Below, in pieces: positions 6,382-13,084 of a DNA stretch of 15,027 nt. Both the position numbers and the translations under genes were made by a program. The stretch is taken from positions 1 through 15,027 of the forward strand of contig JAEZCL010000133.1 in NCBI GenBank assembly GCA_023433585.1, in the 5' to 3' direction. Under the pieces are notes generated by a model that searched no databases, had not been told where the DNA came from, and was given only the letters and a program-made list of their open reading frames with translations. This stretch comes from Pseudomonadota bacterium. GTDB taxonomy: Bacteria; Pseudomonadota; Alphaproteobacteria; Caulobacterales; Caulobacteraceae. The first letter of the stretch is position 1. The number at the start of each line of letters is the position of its first letter.

Positions 6382-9189
6382 CTAATTCAACGCCGCCTCG
6401 GCCGGTTTTTCGCTGCCCAGCCAGTCCGACAGGGTCCGCACCATCTGCGCCACGTCGATGGGTTTGGCCAGGTGCCCGTTCATTCCGGCCTCCAGGCACG
6501 TCGTCACCTGTTCGCGCCCCACATTGGCGGTCAGGGCGATGATCGGCGTCGCGCCCGCCTCGCCCTCCAGGGCGCGAATGGCCCGCGCCGCGTTCAGCCC
6601 GTCCATCACCGGCATGTGCACGTCCATCAGCACCAGGTCATAGCGGTCCTGGCGGACCGCCTCGACCGCCTCCGCGCCGTTCTCCACCGTGTCCACGCTC
6701 AGGCCCATGCCTCTCAGCAGCACGCTGACCAGCTCCCGGTTCGCCGGGGCGTCGTCGGCCATCAGGATCCGCGCCGCCGTCAGCGTCTGGGCCGCCGCCG
6801 GGGCCGCGTCCTCGCGCGGCGCCTCACAGACCGCCAGCGGAACCTGGAACCAGAAGGTCGAGCCCTCGCCCGGCGTTCCGTGCGCGCCGATCTCGCCGCC
6901 CATCATCTCGATCAGCTGGCGCGAGATCGCCAGCCCCAGCCCCGTCCCGCCGAAGGTGCGGGTGGTCGAGGCGTCCGCCTGGGTGAAGCGGTCGAACAGC
7001 TGCTCGACCATGTCCTCGGAAATGCCGATGCCGCTGTCCTTCACCGACAGGGCCATCCAGACCCGTCCGTCGGCGTCCGGTTCGCACGACACGGCCACCC
7101 GCACCCCGCCGTTGGCCGTGAATTTCACCGCGTTCGACAGGAAATTCAGCAGAACCTGCCGCAACCGCCCGGAATCGCCCATCAGGCGCTCCGGCATGTC
7201 GGGCTCGACCTCCAGCTCCAGCATCAGGCCCTTGGCCCGGCACTGGGCCTCCATCAGGTCCGCCGCGCCGCGGGCCAGGTCCGCCGGGCTGAAAGGCTGC
7301 GGATCCAGTTCCACCGCCCCGGCCTCCAGCTTTGAATAGTCCAGGATGTCGTTGATGACCGCCAGCAACGCCTCGCTGCCCGAGGCGATGCGCTCCGCAT
7401 AGCGGCGCTCGTCCGCCGCCAGGTTCGGGCTCTGTTTCAGCAGACCGGCGAAACCCACCACGCTGGTCAAGGGGGTGCGCAGTTCGTGGCTCATGTTGGC
7501 CAGGAATTCGCTCTTGGCCCGGGCCGCCGCCTCGGCCCGGTCGCGGGCGGCCATCAGTTCGGCCTCCAGCGCCTTGCGGTCCGAGATGTCGCGCATCACC
7601 ACCACCGCCTCGCCCAGGGCGCGGCTCTCGTCCGACATGGCGCGGAAATGGGATTCCAGCCAGATCGGCCGCCCGTCCCTGTGCACCGCCCGATGCTGCA
7701 GAGTGCGCGGCTTGCCGTCCCGGATCGCCTCCTGGATCGCTTCCAGGACGATGCCCCGGTCCGCCGGATGGACATAGTCCAGCGACTGGCCCGACATCTC
7801 GTGGTAGCCCCAGCCCAGCAGCTGTTCGATGGCTGTCGAGATGTATTTGCTCGTCCCGTCCGCCTTAACCCGCGTGATGACGTCGCCCATGTTCTCGGCC
7901 AGCAGGCGATAGCGGTCGGCGATCTTGCGGCTCTCGGCCAGGGACGCCGCCACCTCGTCCTCCAGCGCCTTGCGGTCCGAGATGTCGCGGATGACGATGA
8001 CGACCTCGCCCTGGCCCCGGCTGTTCTCGACGCGCTGCAGGTGCGTCTCGACCCACACATGAACGCCGGACTTGTGGGCCACGCGATACTGGACCCGCCG
8101 GTTCTCGCCGGTCTCGAGCACCTGGGCCATGGCGTTCAGGAAGATCGGCTTGTCCGCCTCCAGCACATAGTCCTGCGCCGTCGTTCCCACCATCTCCAGC
8201 GGCGTATAGCCGATCACCGCCTCGGCCGCGGGCGAGATGTAGTTGCTGTGCCCGTCCGGTTTCACCCGCGCGATCACGTCGGCCATGTTGTCGGCCAGCA
8301 GACGATAGCGGTGCTCGTTCTTGCGCGCGCTGGCCAGGACCGCTTCCTGTTCGGTGATGTCCTGAAACACCCCGAACAGCGCCTCGACCCGGCCGGTTTC
8401 GTCCCGTTGCGCCACCCCGCGCGAGCGCACCAGCCGCATCGTCCCGTCCGTGTGGATCAGCCGCAGCCGCACGTCATAGGGCTCGCCCGTCTCGGCCGCA
8501 CGCTCGATCGCGCGCCGGATCGCGTCCCGGTCCTCCGGGTGATAGGCGTCCACGGCGCTGTCCAGATTCGGATCGAAGACGTCGGGATCCAGCCCGTGGA
8601 TGTGATAGACCTGATCGGACCAGGTCACCCGCCCGGTCGCCACGTCCAGACGCCAGTGCCCCACCCCCGACATGGCCTCGGCCATGTCCAGCATCTCCAG
8701 CTTCTCGCGCGCGCCGCCTGCGGCCTCACGTTTCTCCAGCATGTCGGCGGCCAGGCGCGCCAGGCGCCGCAACGCCTCCAGCTTCGCATCGTCCGGGCGC
8801 GGCCGGGGATTCTGGTCCAGCACACAGACGCAGCCCACGTCGCGCCCGTCCTTCAGGGTGATGACCGCCCCGGCGTAGAACCGCACATGGGCCGGTCCCG
8901 TCACATGCACATTGTCCTTGAAGCGTTCGTCCAGGCTGGCGTCCTCGACCACCAGCACGCCGCCTTCGCCCAGCGCCACCGCATGGGGGGTGAAGGCGCT
9001 CTCGCTCGGCGTCTCCACCCCGCCGACGCCCAGCCGCGACCGGAATATCTGCCGGTGGCCCTCGGTGATCGAGACCAGCGCCGCCTGCGTCCCGAACAGG
9101 GTCGCGGCCATGGCCGTCAACTGGTCAAACAGCGACAGGTCCGCCTCGCCGGCGGCCGATCCGTCTCCAAAACACTCGTGGCTTGACAC
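6382..9189 (-). CDS. Soluble hybrid sensor histidine kinase (GAF-PAS-PAS-PAS-HisKA-HATPase-REC)
   Basis: A 935-residue cytoplasmic kinase; no membrane segment or signal peptide is visible. Domains from the GTG at 9189 are: GAF-type sensor about 18-152 (with DASLDERFKDN and FYAGAVI); three PAS/PAC modules about 165-280, 290-405 and 420-537, the last two each ending in RDISDRKALE; dimerisation/phosphoacceptor domain with H568 in ANMSHELRTPL; ATPase domain with N686 (FLSNAVKF), G1 box DSGIGIS (718-724) and G2 box GGTGLGLAIS; and a C-terminal receiver about 808-925 with D812/D813, D856 (LMDVHMP) and K909. All catalytic residues are present. The start is GTG 9189 because GGAGG (9200-9196) lies six bases upstream; the frame also extends to another GTG at 9213. 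No partner phosphotransferase or regulator lies beside it. The stimulus is unknown, possibly a ligand, redox or light signal through GAF/PAS. Confidence 0.9.
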   Translation of the reverse strand: MSSHECFGDGSAAGEADLSLFDQLTAMAATLFGTQAALVSITEGHRQIFRSRLGVGGVETPSESAFTPHAVALGEGGVLVVEDASLDERFKDNVHVTGPAHVRFYAGAVITLKDGRDVGCVCVLDQNPRPRPDDAKLEALRRLARLAADMLEKREAAGGAREKLEMLDMAEAMSGVGHWRLDVATGRVTWSDQVYHIHGLDPDVFDPNLDSAVDAYHPEDRDAIRRAIERAAETGEPYDVRLRLIHTDGTMRLVRSRGVAQRDETGRVEALFGVFQDITEQEAVLASARKNEHRYRLLADNMADVIARVKPDGHSNYISPAAEAVIGYTPLEMVGTTAQDYVLEADKPIFLNAMAQVLETGENRRVQYRVAHKSGVHVWVETHLQRVENSRGQGEVVIVIRDISDRKALEDEVAASLAESRKIADRYRLLAENMGDVITRVKADGTSKYISTAIEQLLGWGYHEMSGQSLDYVHPADRGIVLEAIQEAIRDGKPRTLQHRAVHRDGRPIWLESHFRAMSDESRALGEAVVVMRDISDRKALEAELMAARDRAEAAARAKSEFLANMSHELRTPLTSVVGFAGLLKQSPNLAADERRYAERIASGSEALLAVINDILDYSKLEAGAVELDPQPFSPADLARGAADLMEAQCRAKGLMLELEVEPDMPERLMGDSGRLRQVLLNFLSNAVKFTANGGVRVAVSCEPDADGRVWMALSVKDSGIGISEDMVEQLFDRFTQADASTTRTFGGTGLGLAISRQLIEMMGGEIGAHGTPGEGSTFWFQVPLAVCEAPREDAAPAAAQTLTAARILMADDAPANRELVSVLLRGMGLSVDTVENGAEAVEAVRQDRYDLVLMDVHMPVMDGLNAARAIRALEGEAGATPIIALTANVGREQVTTCLEAGMNGHLAKPIDVAQMVRTLSDWLGSEKPAEAALN

Positions 9190-9200
9190 CGCGCCCCTCC
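9190..9200 (-). promoter_or_regulatory. Ribosome binding site fixing the kinase start
   Basis: GGAGG (9200-9196) is followed by six bases and GTG at 9189. It lies inside the longer frame beginning at GTG 9213, which has no comparable site, so the shorter start is favoured. GGAAAAGTTTTCC at 9227-9239 is a perfect 13-bp palindrome in the gap to the upstream gene, of unknown role. Confidence 0.55.
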
Positions 9201-9239
9201 GTTCAGCGGCCACCTTGCCCTGAACTGGAAAAGTTTTCC

Positions 9240-9713
9240 TTAGCGGCCGCCGTTATTCGACACGCCCCGCTCCACGTTCCATTCCGGCGCCTCGAAGTTC
9301 AGCGCATCCTCGGGCTCGGCCAGAGTCGTCTCGCTGACGGTCTGGCCGCGTATGGACACCCCGGCCCGATGCACGCTTTCCGGATCGCCAGAGACCAGCG
9401 GATGCCAGTCCGCCAGGCCCCGGCCCTCCTCCAGCCGGCGATAGGCGCAGGATTTCGGCAGCCAGGTCAGCGTTCCGACGATCCCGGGCGTCAGCTTGAT
9501 GCAGTCGGGCACCTGCGCCTGCCGGTTCGCGTAGTCCGAACAGGTGCAGGACACCGGATCGAACAGCTTGCAGTGCACCCGCGTCGGGATCACCTCGCCG
9601 GTGTCCTCGTCCTCGAACCGCACCAGGCAGCACAGGCCGCACCCGTCGCACAGGCTCTCCCACTCGGCCGCGCTCATCTGATCCAGGCGCTTGGTTTCCC
9701 AGAAGGGTTTCAT
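9240..9713 (-). CDS. YcgN-family (UPF0260) cysteine-cluster protein
   Basis: A 157-residue protein with the family signature CDGCGLCC (C22, C25, C28, C29), followed by C48, C56, C58, C71 and C89. This matches the YcgN/UPF0260 family of putative zinc- or iron-chelating cysteine-cluster proteins. KPFWETKRLDQMSAAEWESL at the N-terminus and LPKSCAYRRLEEGRGLADWHPLVSG further on are characteristic. The biochemical function of the family is not established to my knowledge. The ATG at 9713 gives the canonical MKPFWETK start; upstream extension would read through a palindromic repeat. GGGAGG (9729-9724), ten bases upstream, may be the ribosome binding site, and it comes from that repeat. The kinase gene begins 50 bp downstream in the same direction, so co-transcription is possible. 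DUF559 is divergent on the other side. Confidence 0.92.
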   Translation of the reverse strand: MKPFWETKRLDQMSAAEWESLCDGCGLCCLVRFEDEDTGEVIPTRVHCKLFDPVSCTCSDYANRQAQVPDCIKLTPGIVGTLTWLPKSCAYRRLEEGRGLADWHPLVSGDPESVHRAGVSIRGQTVSETTLAEPEDALNFEAPEWNVERGVSNNGGR

Positions 9714-9723
9714 GCTCAAAACG

Positions 9724-9787
9724 CCTCCCTCGCATCGCGGGGGAGGAGGACCAGCCCCGGACCTAATCCGGGGATGGTGGAGGGGGC
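9724..9787. repeat. Left copy of the modular palindromic repeat flanking DUF559
   Basis: The hairpin CCTCCCTCGC (9724-9733), loop ATC, GCGGGGGAGG (9737-9746) is followed by AGGACCA, an inner hairpin CCCCGGA-CCTAA-TCCGGGG (9755-9773), and TGGTGGAGGGGGC (9775-9787). The outer blocks recur in the same order and orientation at 10186-10233. The repeat fills most of the 96-bp divergent gap between the cysteine-cluster gene and DUF559, and no clear promoter was seen there. Confidence 0.75.
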
Positions 9788-9809
9788 GGGTTCGGGCGAT
9801 ACGTTCAAC

Positions 9810-10181
9810 ATGCGGGCGCCGATCCTTACCCACAAACGCGCCAGAAGTCTCCGGCGGAACCTGACCCCGCCCGAGGCCGCGCTCTGGGCGCGCCTGCGCC
9901 GGCGGCAGCCGGACCGCCCGGCCTTCCGAAGGCAGCATCCCCTGGGGCCGTTCATTCTCGACTTCTACTGCGCCAAGGCTCGCTTGGCTGTCGAAGTGGA
10001 CGGCTTCGTTCACGAAACCGCCGACTATCCCGAACGCGACATCCGCCGCACCGCCTGGCTCAAAGCCCAGGGGATCGACGTCCTGCGAATTCCCGCCGCC
10101 GAGGTCTTCCGCGACGCCGACAAGGTCGCCTCCCGCATCTGGACCCTCGTCTGGACCCGTCTGCGCGCCGTCGGTCTCTGA
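9810..10181 (+). CDS. DUF559 endonuclease-fold protein (Vsr-like, PD-(D/E)XK)
   Basis: A 123-residue protein of the DUF559 family, related to very-short-patch-repair (Vsr) endonucleases and the restriction-endonuclease-like fold. It has the family pattern: LRRNLTPPEAALWARLR (E22 region), FRRQHPLGPFILDFYC with the candidate metal ligand D51, and LAVEVDGFVH with E62 and D64 as the ExD/K-like pair. The tail has TAWLKAQGIDVLRIPAAEVF. The ATG at 9810 gives the usual N-terminus MRAPILTHKRARSLRR; an in-frame ATG at 9774 starts inside the flanking repeat and is less likely. No good ribosome binding site is close to 9810. DNA cleavage is a prediction from the fold, and the biological role is unknown. 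It is bracketed by direct copies of one palindromic repeat, suggesting it spreads with, or recombines through, that repeat. Confidence 0.9.
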   Translation: MRAPILTHKRARSLRRNLTPPEAALWARLRRRQPDRPAFRRQHPLGPFILDFYCAKARLAVEVDGFVHETADYPERDIRRTAWLKAQGIDVLRIPAAEVFRDADKVASRIWTLVWTRLRAVGL

Positions 10182-10185
10182 CTCT

Positions 10186-10233
10186 CCTCCCCCGCATCGC
10201 GGGGGAGGGGGACCACGAAGTGGTGGAGGGGGC
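10186..10233. repeat. Right copy of the modular palindromic repeat flanking DUF559
   Basis: CCTCCCCCGC (10186-10195), loop ATC and GCGGGGGAGG (10199-10208) form a perfect 10-bp hairpin four bases after the DUF559 stop. GGGACCA, the inner palindrome ACCAC-GAA-GTGGT (10212-10224) and GGTGGAGGGGGC follow, ending at 10233. The outer blocks nearly match 9724-9787: GCATCGCGGGGGAGG is identical, and the final TGGTGGAGGGGGC is identical. The inner hairpin differs. Confidence 0.78.
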
Positions 10234-10259
10234 AAACCTCAAGCTCGGTGGATGGGGTC

Positions 10260-10320
10260 GCCCCCTCCACCACGCTGCGCGTGCTCCCCCTCCCCCATTC
10301 GCTTCACTCATGGGGGAGGA
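10260..10320. repeat. Inverted copy of the modular repeat plus N11 palindrome
   Basis: 10260-10296 is the reverse complement of the block at 10201-10233, apart from a slightly longer inner hairpin (CACG-CTG-CGTG type). It runs directly into CTCCCCCAT (10290-10298), an 11-base centre TCGCTTCACTC, and ATGGGGGAG (10310-10318). Together with 10186-10233 this makes a large inverted repeat occupying most of the 196-bp gap between DUF559 and the peptidase gene. It could fold into a long stem or insulate the two genes. Confidence 0.7.
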
Positions 10321-10323
10321 GAT

Positions 10324-10351
10324 TTGCGGCGCCCGTCCAATCCGCTAAGTC
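10324..10351 (+). promoter_or_regulatory. Candidate promoter for the M14 peptidase gene
   Basis: TTGCGGC (10324-10330), 13 bases, then GCTAAGTC (10344-10351) fits the Caulobacter housekeeping pattern TTGACGS-N10-14-GCTANAWC, with two mismatches in the -35 and one in the -10. Transcription would begin about 20 bases before the ATG, just after the repeat cluster. Confidence 0.4.
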
Positions 10352-10377
10352 TATCCGCCTTGTTCGGGGGTTGTCTC

Positions 10378-13008
10378 ATGAAGCGTGTTCTCGCCGCCTT
10401 GGCGCTGTCCTTCGGCCTGATGGCCGCCTCGCCTTCGATGGCCCAGGATCTGTTCCCTGGCGCGAACCTGGACCCCTCGATCCCCACCCCGGAAACCGTC
10501 ATCGGCCATCCGGTGGGCGAGCGCCTGACGCCGGTCGCCGACATCCACCGCTATATCGAGACCCTGGCCGCCTCCGCGCCCGAGCGCATGGTCACCGGCG
10601 AATATGGCCGCACCTGGCAGGGCCGCCGACTGATCTGGGCCGCCATATCCTCGCCCGCCAACATCGCCCGGCTGGACGAGATCCGCGCCGCCTCGCGCGC
10701 CCTGGCCGATCCCCGCGTCACCGACGCGGCGACGGCGCGCCGTCTGGTCGCCGAGACCCCCGCCATCGTCTGGCTGGCCTATTCCGTCCACGGCAACGAG
10801 GTCGGCCCGGCCGAGGCGTCCATGGCCGTCGCCCGCCACCTTCTGGCCGCGCGCGGCGACCCCCGCGTCCAGCGGATGCTGGAGAACACCGTCGTCGTCC
10901 TGATCCCGACCCAGAACCCCGACGGCCGCGACCGCTTCATCAACGGCTACCGCGCCGGCCAGGGCCTGGAATCCGATCCCGACGTGCAGTCGGTCCAGGG
11001 TCGCGAGCCGTGGCCGTCCGGCCGCATGAACCACTATCTGTTCGACCTGAACCGCGACTGGTTCGCCCAGACCCAGCCCGAGACCCGCGGCCACGCCGCC
11101 CTGCATCTGCAATGGAAGCCCCAGGTCGTCGCCGACATCCACGAGATGGGCACGGACCAGACCTACTTCTTCCCGCCCGAGGCCGACCCCTTCAATCCCC
11201 TGTTCACCCCCAGCCAGCTGGCCATGCGCGAGGTCATCGGCCGTGCCCACGGCCAGGTCTTCGACCAGGCGGGCATCGACTATTTCACCCGCGAATATTT
11301 TGACGCCTTCTACCCCGGCTACGGCGACAACTGGCCCGGTTACGCCGGGGCCATCGCCATGACCTATGAGCAGGGCTCGGCGCGCGGCGACGTGCGCCGC
11401 CGTTCGGACGGCAGTCTCCTGACCCTGTTCGAAACGGTGCGCAGCCAGTTCCTGATCTCGCTGTCCACCATCGACGCGGCGGCGGTGAACCGCGAGCGGC
11501 TGATGGGCGATTTCCACGCCTATCACGCCTCGGCCGTCGAGGAGGGCCGCCGCCTGGGCGCCATCCTGCTGCCCCGCACCGGGTTCGACCCTTCGGCCGC
11601 AGATCGCCTGGCCCGCTCCCTGGCGTCCCAGGGCATCGAGATCGGCGTGGCCGAGGGCGCCTTCTCCGCCTGCGGCTCGCACGGCGCCGGAACCTATGTC
11701 ATCGACCTGGCCCAGCCCGCCGGACGCCTGGCCCGGGTGCTGCTGGACCCTTCCGTCAGCCTGCCCGCCGACTTCGTGGCCGAGCAGGAGCGCCGCCGCG
11801 CCCAGGGCCTGGACCACCAGCTCTACGACATCGCCGCCTGGGCCCTGCCGCTGGCCTACAACACCCCCGCCGTCCAGTGCCGCACGCGCCCCGCCGTCGC
11901 CGTCTCGCCCCTGTCCGGCGACACGCCCCTGAACGGAGGCGTCATCGACGGGACGAACGCCGCCGCCTGGATCGCGCGCCCCGGCCTGTCGTCCATGCGC
12001 TTCCTCGCCGCCGCCCTGCGCGATGGCCTGGTCGTTCGCACCGCAGAGGCGCCCTTCACCCTGAACGGCCGCGACTGGCCCGCCGGGTCGGTGGTCCTGA
12101 CGCGCGGCGCCAACCCGGCCGACGCCGCCGCCCGCATCACCCGCATCGCCACCGAGACGGGCGCCCGGGTCCACGGCGTTCCCGACACCTGGGTCACCGC
12201 CGGGCCCAGCCTGGGCTCCGACCGCGTCCGGCCCGCCCGCGCGCCCCGCATCGCCATGGCCTGGGACACGCCCACCAGCCCCACCTCGGCAGGCGGTCTG
12301 CGCTGGCTGATCGAGCGTGAATACGGCTATCCCGTCACCATCATCCGCACCGCCCAGCTGGCGGCCTCGGACCTCGGCGCCTATGACGTCATCATCCTGC
12401 CCGACGGCCGCGGCTACGCCTCGACACTGAATGAGCGCGGCGTGGCCAACCTGCGCGACTGGACCCGCCGGGGCGGCGTCCTGATCGGCGTCGGCGGCGG
12501 CATGCGCTTCATGGCCGAGGCCGATTCCCAACTCCTGGCCGCCCGCGTCGAGGGCCGCGCCGTCGAGGAAGCGGCCGGCCATGATGACGACGAGATCATC
12601 GCCGACGCCCACGCCCTGCGCGCCCGCATCCGCCCGGCCCAGGCCTCGCCGGATTCCATTCCGGGCGTTCTGCTGCGCGCCACCACTGACAGCGACCACT
12701 GGCTGTCGGCGGGCGTTGCAGGCGAGCTGAACATCCTGGCCTCCGGCTCGGACATCTACAGCCCGCTGCGGCTGGACCAGGGCGCCAACGTCGTCAGCTT
12801 CGCCGGTCCGGACGACCTGATCGCCGCCGGCTATGTCTGGGCCGAGAACCGCGCCCAACTGGCCTACAAGCCCGCCGTGGTCGCTCAGCCCCTGGGCTCG
12901 GGCCAGCTGATCGGCTTCGCCCATGACCCCACCGCGCGCGGCTTCATGCGCGGGCTGGACGTGCTGTTCCTGAACGCGGTGTTCCGGGGGCCGTCCCACA
13001 CGCGCTAG
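10378..13008 (+). CDS. Exported M14-type zinc metallopeptidase with amidotransferase-like C-terminal domain
   Basis: An 876-residue secreted or periplasmic peptidase. The ATG at 10378 follows GGGGG at a seven-base spacing and begins a clear Sec signal peptide (MKRVLAALALSFGLMAAS), with likely cleavage after SMA near residue 22. The mature N-terminal half is an M14 zinc-carboxypeptidase-like domain. The zinc ligands are H138 and E141 in VHGNEVGPAE, and H255 in DIHEMG. The substrate-binding segments are QNPDGRDRF (179-187) and DLNRDW (223-228). The likely general base is E331 in TYEQGSARG. The C-terminal part (about 660-870) contains YDVIILPDGRGY and GGVLIGVGGGMRF, like a class I glutamine-amidotransferase/ThuA fold that may be non-catalytic. 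A large Ala/Arg-rich middle region joins them. Substrate and specificity cannot be deduced. Frame upstream of 10378 reads through repeats and is not coding. Confidence 0.88.
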   Translation: MKRVLAALALSFGLMAASPSMAQDLFPGANLDPSIPTPETVIGHPVGERLTPVADIHRYIETLAASAPERMVTGEYGRTWQGRRLIWAAISSPANIARLDEIRAASRALADPRVTDAATARRLVAETPAIVWLAYSVHGNEVGPAEASMAVARHLLAARGDPRVQRMLENTVVVLIPTQNPDGRDRFINGYRAGQGLESDPDVQSVQGREPWPSGRMNHYLFDLNRDWFAQTQPETRGHAALHLQWKPQVVADIHEMGTDQTYFFPPEADPFNPLFTPSQLAMREVIGRAHGQVFDQAGIDYFTREYFDAFYPGYGDNWPGYAGAIAMTYEQGSARGDVRRRSDGSLLTLFETVRSQFLISLSTIDAAAVNRERLMGDFHAYHASAVEEGRRLGAILLPRTGFDPSAADRLARSLASQGIEIGVAEGAFSACGSHGAGTYVIDLAQPAGRLARVLLDPSVSLPADFVAEQERRRAQGLDHQLYDIAAWALPLAYNTPAVQCRTRPAVAVSPLSGDTPLNGGVIDGTNAAAWIARPGLSSMRFLAAALRDGLVVRTAEAPFTLNGRDWPAGSVVLTRGANPADAAARITRIATETGARVHGVPDTWVTAGPSLGSDRVRPARAPRIAMAWDTPTSPTSAGGLRWLIEREYGYPVTIIRTAQLAASDLGAYDVIILPDGRGYASTLNERGVANLRDWTRRGGVLIGVGGGMRFMAEADSQLLAARVEGRAVEEAAGHDDDEIIADAHALRARIRPAQASPDSIPGVLLRATTDSDHWLSAGVAGELNILASGSDIYSPLRLDQGANVVSFAGPDDLIAAGYVWAENRAQLAYKPAVVAQPLGSGQLIGFAHDPTARGFMRGLDVLFLNAVFRGPSHTR

Positions 13009-13084
13009 ACAGGGTTCGTCCCGGCGGTGGCCCGTCCGCGCCCCATGGCGTATAGGGCGCGGCTCCCCCTCCGACAGGACCGCC

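Noticed and set aside
7486..9186. Long plus-strand open frame opposite the histidine kinase
   Set aside because: It is rich in His/Arg/Gln/Pro as expected for the complement of a high-GC gene, and the minus strand encodes all kinase motifs.
9213..9213. GTG 9213 as the kinase start
   Set aside because: It has no good ribosome binding site, whereas GTG 9189 has GGAGG at six-base spacing.
9227..9239. GGAAAAGTTTTCC palindrome as a terminator after the cysteine-cluster gene
   Set aside because: The 6-bp A/T-rich arms leave almost no loop and would make a weak RNA hairpin, with no T-tract after it. At most it is an operator candidate.
9774..9809. Earlier in-frame ATG (9774) for DUF559
   Set aside because: It would start inside the flanking repeat and add residues without family similarity. 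The ATG at 9810 gives the standard N-terminus.
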